Of a stretch of 42,044 nt of DNA, positions 37,868-42,044 are shown one piece after another. Source of the stretch: JBOGEN01 sp050743265 (GTDB lineage Bacteria > Actinomycetota > Actinomycetes > JBOGEN01); NCBI GenBank assembly GCA_050743265.1, contig JBOGEN010000083.1, positions 1 to 42,044 on the forward strand, in the 5' to 3' direction. The notes beneath the pieces are model-generated. The model ran no database searches. It had not been told where the DNA came from and saw only the letters and a program-made list of their open reading frames with translations. Position 1 is the first letter of the stretch. Each line of letters opens with the position of its first letter. A program made the position numbers and the translations under genes.

Positions 37868-38803
37868 GTGAGCAGACGTGGGTGGGTTCTCTTCTCGGCG
37901 ATGTGCCTGATCTGGGGCATTCCGTACCTGTTGATCAAGGTTGCGGTGGAGGAGCTCGCCCCGTCGACCCTGGTGCTCGCCCGCACGGCGATCGCCGCGG
38001 CGATCCTCTTGCCGGTCGCTGCCGCGCGGGGCCACCTCCGGCCATTGCTGCCGAAGTGGCGCTGGCTGCTCATCTTCTCCGTGGTCGAGGTGTGCGTGCC
38101 GTGGTGGCTGCTCGGGTTCGCCGAGCAGAGGCTGTCCAGCTCGCTCACCGGGCTGCTCATCGCCGCCGTCCCCTTGGTGGGGGCGGTACTCGCGATGGCG
38201 GGGGCCGACCACGAGCGGCTCGACGCCCGTCGCCTGACCGGCCTGCTTCTCGGCCTCGGCGGGGTGCTCGCCTTGGTGGGCCTCGACCTTGGTGTGGGCG
38301 ACGCCCGCGCGGCCGCCGCCGTCGGCGTCGTCGCGATCTGCTACGCCACCGGGCCGATCATCCTCGCGCGCAAGCTCGGTGAGCTGCCCGGTCTCGGGGT
38401 CGTGGCGGCCTCGCTCGGCATCGCGGCGGTCGCGTACCTGCCGGCCGGGCTTGCCCAGGCTCCCGGCGCGTGGCCGGCCGGCGACACCGTGGCGGCCGTC
38501 ATCGCTCTCGCACTCGTCTGCACGGCGCTCGCCTTCCTGGTCTTCTTCGCGCTGATCGCCGAGGTCGGCCCGATCCGCGCCACCGTCTTCACGTACGTCA
38601 ACCCGGCGGTTGCCGTCCTGCTCGGCGTGATCGTGCTGGACGAGGCCTTCTCCAGCGCCACCGCGCTCGGCTTCGTGCTGATCCTCGGTGGCTCGGTTCT
38701 TGCCACGGCGCGGACCCGCCGGCCCCGTCGCCGTCCCGAACCCGCCGCCGTGGGTGTCGACCTGTCGGCGGAGCGGGTCGCGCAGTGCGTCCCCGAACCC
38801 TGA
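37868..38803 (+). CDS. EamA/DMT family transporter
   Basis: A 311-residue membrane protein with ten hydrophobic helices in two EamA repeats: LFSAMCLIWGIPYLLIKVAVEELAP opens the first, and AEVGPIRATVFTYVNPAVAVLLGVIVLDEAFS closes the second. It is a different subgroup from the transporter at 5738 (here the RhaT/YdcZ-like WG-P-L-IK start). The GTG at 37868 directly precedes the first helix; the open frame before it encodes an arginine-rich, unlikely leader. Substrate is unknown. Confidence 0.88.
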   Translation: MSRRGWVLFSAMCLIWGIPYLLIKVAVEELAPSTLVLARTAIAAAILLPVAAARGHLRPLLPKWRWLLIFSVVEVCVPWWLLGFAEQRLSSSLTGLLIAAVPLVGAVLAMAGADHERLDARRLTGLLLGLGGVLALVGLDLGVGDARAAAAVGVVAICYATGPIILARKLGELPGLGVVAASLGIAAVAYLPAGLAQAPGAWPAGDTVAAVIALALVCTALAFLVFFALIAEVGPIRATVFTYVNPAVAVLLGVIVLDEAFSSATALGFVLILGGSVLATARTRRPRRRPEPAAVGVDLSAERVAQCVPEP

Positions 38804-38939
38804 GCAGACCCACCCTCCGAGACCGCCTGGCCAGCGCGTCCGCGTGACCTGGGCGTGCATCCCGTCGTTCACCCCAGGTCGGACCCTGCTGTGGACGATG
38901 ATCGTGTGCTACGGCACGATGCCAGCGAAGGGAACTGGG

Positions 38940-40442
38940 ATGACCCTGCAGCGGGAGCCCTGGGCCGAGCGGGCCCGCGCTCCCGCGCGCCCTCGGCACC
39001 GTGCCCGTCGTGCCCGTGCGACTCCGCTGCGTGACCCGCTGCTCCTCGCGTTCATGTCGGCCGTCCTGCCTGGCTCGGGTCACCTCTACGCCGGGCGGAG
39101 AAAGCTCGGCCTGTTCCTGCTCAGCCTCGTGGCCGCCCTGCTCGTCACCGCCGCGGTCGTCGTGCTCTTCGTCTCGCACCATCGGATCGTGGCGCTCTCC
39201 GTCCGGCCCGACTGGCTGCTCGGGACGATGGCTGCCGCGGCCGTGGGCGCCCTCCTCATGGTCGGGATCGTCCTGAGCGCGTACCGCGCCGGCCTGCCGA
39301 TGCGGCTGCCCGGGGCCCGCCGCTTCGTCACGCGCGCCCTGGTCGGCCTGCTCTGCCTGGCCGTGGTGTCGCCGGCCCTGGTCGTCATGTCGTACGCCCA
39401 GACGCAGCGCTCCCTCATCGGCGACGTCTTCGCCGACAAGGAGGAGGCGCCGGGCCTGCTCAGCGGCATCTTCGGGCGCGAGCCGCCACCGGACCCGTGG
39501 GCCGGCCACGACCGTCTCAACGTGCTGCTACTCGGCGGCGACGGCAAGCCCACCCGGGACGGCGTGCGCACGGACAGCATCACCGTCGCCAGCATCGACA
39601 CCGACACCGGACGGACGGTGCTGCTGAGCCTCCCGCGCAATCTGCAGCAGGCACCGTTCCCGTCCGGGTCGCCGGCCGCCGAGCAGAACCCGTACGGCTT
39701 CAGCGAGTTCTTCTTCGGCATCTACCGCTACGGCGTCGAGAATCCGGAGCTCTTCCCCGGCGTCTCCGACCCTGGCGCTGCGGCGATGAGCGCCGCCGTC
39801 GGGGAGACGCTCGGCCTCACCGTCCACTACTACGTGCTCGTCAACATCGCCGGGTTCCGCGACCTGGTGGACGCGCTCGGGGGGCTCAAGCTGCGGGTCG
39901 AGGAGCGCCTCCCGATCGGCGGGATCGCGCCGGACGGCAGCCCGGCACCGGTCCACGCCTACGTGGAGCCGGGCCTGCGCACGCTCGACGGCTACGAGGC
40001 CCTCTGGTACGCCCGGTCGCGGGCCTACTCGAGCGACTACGACCGCATGGGGCGCCAGCGGTGCGTGCTCGGGGCACTGGCGCGACAGGCCGACCCGCTG
40101 ACCGTGCTGCGCAACTTCCGCGGCCTCGCCTCCGCCACGAAGCGCATGGTGTCGACCAACATCCCCCAGTCGCGACTGCCCGACTTCGTCGGCCTCGCCG
40201 GCGAGGTGAAGGGGGCGCGGATCTCCAGCGTCCAGTTCGTACCGCCGATGATCGACCCGGCTGATCCCGACGTGCGGGCCATCCACGAGCGCGTGGACAA
40301 GGCCCTGCACGCCGCCGGACGTACGGGCGGCTCCGCCGAGGCGGGTGACGGGGCGGCCGCGCAGGCCCCGGACGGCGATCACAAGGCACAGAACCGCAGG
40401 TCAGGGCCCTCGACGGTCGAGCAGGTCTGTACCTACGAGTAG
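38940..40442 (+). CDS. LCP family glycopolymer transferase (LytR-CpsA-Psr)
   Basis: A 500-residue membrane-anchored enzyme that attaches glycopolymers to peptidoglycan outside the cell. Three N-terminal hydrophobic segments (about 40-70, 95-120 and 135-155) follow a basic cytoplasmic tail. The extracytoplasmic LCP domain begins RLNVLLLGGDG and has the Arg/Asp-rich RTDSITVASIDT, LLSLPRNL and RSRAYSSDYDRMGRQR sets that bind the polyprenyl pyrophosphate and Mg2+. The presence of PGSGHLYAGRRKLG in the first hydrophobic region is unusual for LCP and resembles small TM2-type membrane proteins. The ATG at 38940 follows AAGGGA; ATG 38919 is an alternative. Confidence 0.9.
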   Translation: MTLQREPWAERARAPARPRHRARRARATPLRDPLLLAFMSAVLPGSGHLYAGRRKLGLFLLSLVAALLVTAAVVVLFVSHHRIVALSVRPDWLLGTMAAAAVGALLMVGIVLSAYRAGLPMRLPGARRFVTRALVGLLCLAVVSPALVVMSYAQTQRSLIGDVFADKEEAPGLLSGIFGREPPPDPWAGHDRLNVLLLGGDGKPTRDGVRTDSITVASIDTDTGRTVLLSLPRNLQQAPFPSGSPAAEQNPYGFSEFFFGIYRYGVENPELFPGVSDPGAAAMSAAVGETLGLTVHYYVLVNIAGFRDLVDALGGLKLRVEERLPIGGIAPDGSPAPVHAYVEPGLRTLDGYEALWYARSRAYSSDYDRMGRQRCVLGALARQADPLTVLRNFRGLASATKRMVSTNIPQSRLPDFVGLAGEVKGARISSVQFVPPMIDPADPDVRAIHERVDKALHAAGRTGGSAEAGDGAAAQAPDGDHKAQNRRSGPSTVEQVCTYE

Positions 40443-40452
40443 GGCCCAGCAA

Positions 40453-40477
40453 GGTGGGCACTACTGTAGGACCCACC
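40453..40477 (+). terminator. weak hairpin after the LCP gene
   Basis: GGTGGG (40453-40458) and CCCACC (40472-40477) could pair across a 13-base loop, ten bases after the LCP stop. Weak evidence for a terminator. Confidence 0.35.
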
Positions 40478-40546
40478 AGATCCGGGGCGCCCTCGCCCGA
40501 GACCGGGGGAGATGTGGGCGTCCCCGGTGCGACCTGGACGGTACTG

Positions 40547-40561
40547 ATTCACATGGTGAAT
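40547..40561. promoter_or_regulatory. perfect 15-base palindrome at a methyltransferase start
   Basis: ATTCAC-ATG-GTGAAT at 40547-40561. The central ATG is in frame with the methyltransferase gene. It could be an operator, or a hairpin affecting initiation. Confidence 0.35.
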
Positions 40562-40564
40562 ACG

Positions 40565-41410
40565 ATGGGTAAGGCCGATTTCGCCGGCATCTACAACCAG
40601 CCGGACGCGCGCGCGTACTACAAGACGCTGGGCTCCCTGGGGTACGAGATCCCACAGTGCGGCGCGGACGTCGTCTCGCAGCTGCTGGATCGATGGCAAC
40701 CCGACAACGAGGGCGACGACCCTCGCACCGTCCTGGACGTGTGTTGTTCGTACGGTGTCGGCGGTGCGCTCCTCAAGACCGATCTCTCCCTGGACGACCT
40801 GTACGCGCACTACCGGGAGGCTGACGAGGCCGGCCTGGAGGGCGACGACCTCGTCGAGGCGGACCGACGGCTGCTGACGGAGCACCGTCTTCCGGACGCC
40901 CCCCGGGTGCTCGGGCTGGACGCGGCCGACCAGGCCGTGCGGTACGCGGTCACCACCGGGGCGCTCGACGACGGCGCCGCGCAGGACCTCGAGTCCCAGG
41001 AGCCGCGCCCGTCCCTCGCCGGGCTCATGACCGACGTGGACCTCATCTCCACCACCGGGGGCGTGGGCTACGTGACGGAGCGCACCTTCGAGCGCCTGCT
41101 CGAGGCGTCCGACCGCACCCCGTGGGTCGCAGCGTTCTGCCTCCGCGAGTACGACTACGCGCCGATCGCCGACACGCTGCGCAAGCACGGCCTGACGACC
41201 GAGCGCGCCGACAAGACCTTCCGCCAGCGCCGGTTCCGCGACGCGCAGGAGCGTGACTGGGCACTGTCCCAGCTGCGCGCCCGTGGCCTCGACCCGGAGG
41301 GCATGGAGACCGACGGCCACTACCACGCGGAGTTCTTCCTGTCCCGGCCGGCCGACGACATCGCGGCGCAGCCGCTGGAGCAGCTCCTGCCGGACGTGGT
41401 GGACGCCTGA
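40565..41410 (+). CDS. class I SAM-dependent methyltransferase-like protein
   Basis: A protein of about 281 residues. The start GKADFAGIYNQPDARAYYKTLGSLGYEIP is followed by TVLDVCCSYGVGGALL, a modified SAM-binding motif I (VLDxCCSYGxGG instead of the usual GxGxG), then VLGLDAADQAVRYA and LISTTGGVGYV, corresponding to motifs II and IV. No acceptor-specific domain is recognised; small-molecule methylation is plausible. ATGs at 40553 and 40565 are both in frame and neither has a good ribosome site; a palindrome surrounds the first. Confidence 0.8.
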   Translation: MGKADFAGIYNQPDARAYYKTLGSLGYEIPQCGADVVSQLLDRWQPDNEGDDPRTVLDVCCSYGVGGALLKTDLSLDDLYAHYREADEAGLEGDDLVEADRRLLTEHRLPDAPRVLGLDAADQAVRYAVTTGALDDGAAQDLESQEPRPSLAGLMTDVDLISTTGGVGYVTERTFERLLEASDRTPWVAAFCLREYDYAPIADTLRKHGLTTERADKTFRQRRFRDAQERDWALSQLRARGLDPEGMETDGHYHAEFFLSRPADDIAAQPLEQLLPDVVDA

Positions 41411-41422
41411 GCCGCTCCCGGG

Positions 41423-41863
41423 CTAGGGCGCGCGGAGCTGTTCGAGGGTCTCGCGGAGCACGTCGGGCACCGCCACCGTGCGGCGGGTCTCGCGGTCGAC
41501 GTAGACGTGCACGAACCGGCCCGCCGCCGCGGGGCCGCTGCTCTGCGCGCCGAAGAGCGCCAGCCGGTACACGACGCTGGACGTGCCGAGACGCTCCAGC
41601 GCGATGCCCGCGGTGACCGTCTCGGGAAAACGCAGCTCGGCGAAGTACTGGCAGGACGTCTCGACCACGAGGCCGAGCGCGGGTAGCTGCCGGACGTCCG
41701 TCCCGCTGGCCTCGATCAGCCAGCCGTTCACGGCCGTGTCGAACATCGCGTAGTGCACGACGTTGTTCGTGTGTCCGTAGACGTCGTCGTCGTTCCAGCG
41801 TGTGGGGATCTCGCGCACCACGGGGAAGTCCGTGCGCCGCAGGTCCCTGGGGTTCTCGCTCAC
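41423..41863 (-). CDS. 4HBT-type acyl-CoA thioesterase
   Basis: A 146-residue hotdog-fold thioesterase of the YbgC/FadM group. The N-terminal catalytic stretch reads TRWNDDDVYGHTNNVVHYAMFD, with the Asp and His-Thr-Asn-Asn set typical of 4-hydroxybenzoyl-CoA thioesterases; VVETSCQYFAELRFPETV follows. Its natural acyl-CoA is not known. It converges on the methyltransferase gene with 12 bases between and lies 28 bases downstream of the glucosidase gene end on the same strand, so the two may be co-transcribed. Confidence 0.9.
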   Translation of the reverse strand: MSENPRDLRRTDFPVVREIPTRWNDDDVYGHTNNVVHYAMFDTAVNGWLIEASGTDVRQLPALGLVVETSCQYFAELRFPETVTAGIALERLGTSSVVYRLALFGAQSSGPAAAGRFVHVYVDRETRRTVAVPDVLRETLEQLRAP

Positions 41864-41891
41864 GTGGCGGCCCCCGACGCCCCCGTCACGG

Positions 41892-42044
41892 TCACCCCGT
41901 CGGACCCGACCAGGTGAGCCAGGCCGCGGTGTCGGGGGGCAGCGTGTTCCCGTCGAGTGGGCCGGAGGCGAGGAGGATTTCGGCTCCGTGGGGGAGGGGG
42001 TGGGTGGTGTCGCTCATGTTGATGGTGCAGGCGAGTGTGGGGGT
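41892..42044 (-). CDS. C-terminal end of a GH13 alpha-glucosidase-like protein (partial)
   Basis: The last 50 codons of a gene that enters from beyond the right edge. The residues TLACTINMSDTTHPLPHGAEILLAS followed by GPLDGNTLPPDTAAWL match the beta-sandwich tail of bacterial alpha-glucosidases and oligo-1,6-glucosidases (typically ending in LLASGPL...LPPDTAVWL). The catalytic domain is outside the window, so the assignment rests on this tail alone. The stop is at 41892-41894. Confidence 0.65.
   Translation of the reverse strand, partial: TPTLACTINMSDTTHPLPHGAEILLASGPLDGNTLPPDTAAWLTWSGPTG

Noticed and set aside
1..42044. Mobile element, CRISPR array or tRNA genes
   Set aside because: No transposase or integrase motif, no regularly spaced repeat series and no cloverleaf was recognised on either strand.

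Overview
The window reads as chromosomal DNA from a high-G+C actinobacterium (Actinomycetota). G+C is very high by eye and was not computed. Starts are often GTG, and four-base start/stop overlaps are common. Several enzymes belong to mycothiol-using families, including a maleylpyruvate isomerase-type enzyme and an arsenate reductase of the mycothiol transferase type. No tRNA, rRNA, CRISPR array, integrase or transposase was seen.

Layout. 1-2.2 kb: arcB-arcC, the catabolic half of the arginine deiminase pathway. 2.2-8.0 kb: small housekeeping or hypothetical genes, a mycothiol-dependent isomerase followed by a collapsed FAD monooxygenase pseudogene (a decayed aromatic or gentisate-type operon) with a divergent IclR regulator, a DMT transporter, a VOC protein and an alpha/beta hydrolase. 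8.1-26.0 kb: a large methylamine/betaine demethylation locus. 26.0-29.2 kb: an arsenic resistance locus with two ArsR repressors, a CadI/ArsI-type VOC protein, a 17-residue peptide with six cysteines, an Acr3 efflux pump and ArsC. 29.2-34.9 kb: an aerobic benzoyl-CoA (box) cluster with boxB, a PaaX-type regulator, boxC, an amidohydrolase and a PaaI-type thioesterase. 35-42 kb: mixed genes (winged-helix HTH_42 protein, stand-alone ParB-like protein, SDR, DMT transporter, LCP ligase, methyltransferase, thioesterase) and the 3' end of what looks like a GH13 glucosidase running off the window.

The most interesting part is 8.1-26.0 kb. A minus-strand operon encodes an IclR regulator, a cobalamin-binding corrinoid protein, a methyltetrahydrofolate:corrinoid methyltransferase, a reductive activator of corrinoid enzymes (RACE, RamA-like) and a DUF1638 protein. 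Divergent from it lies a pyrrolysine-free MttB-superfamily methyltransferase. A short MTHFR-like reductase sits at the far end. Downstream are PurU, a two-domain dimethylglycine oxidase and all four subunits of heterotetrameric sarcosine oxidase (soxB, then soxDAG). Read as one pathway, glycine betaine would lose its first methyl group by corrinoid chemistry, giving methyl-THF, which the MTHFR-like protein could oxidise to methylene-THF. Dimethylglycine and sarcosine would lose theirs by flavin oxidases that also load methylene-THF. PurU would vent surplus one-carbon units as formate and glycine would be the end product. This couples corrinoid methyltransfer, best known from anaerobes, to O2-consuming oxidases in one locus. 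The glycine betaine substrate is inferred from context.

The second system worth attention is the arsenic locus, where the CadI-like gene is followed by a tiny, well-initiated ORF of three Cys-Cys pairs that ends just before a perfect 13-bp hairpin.
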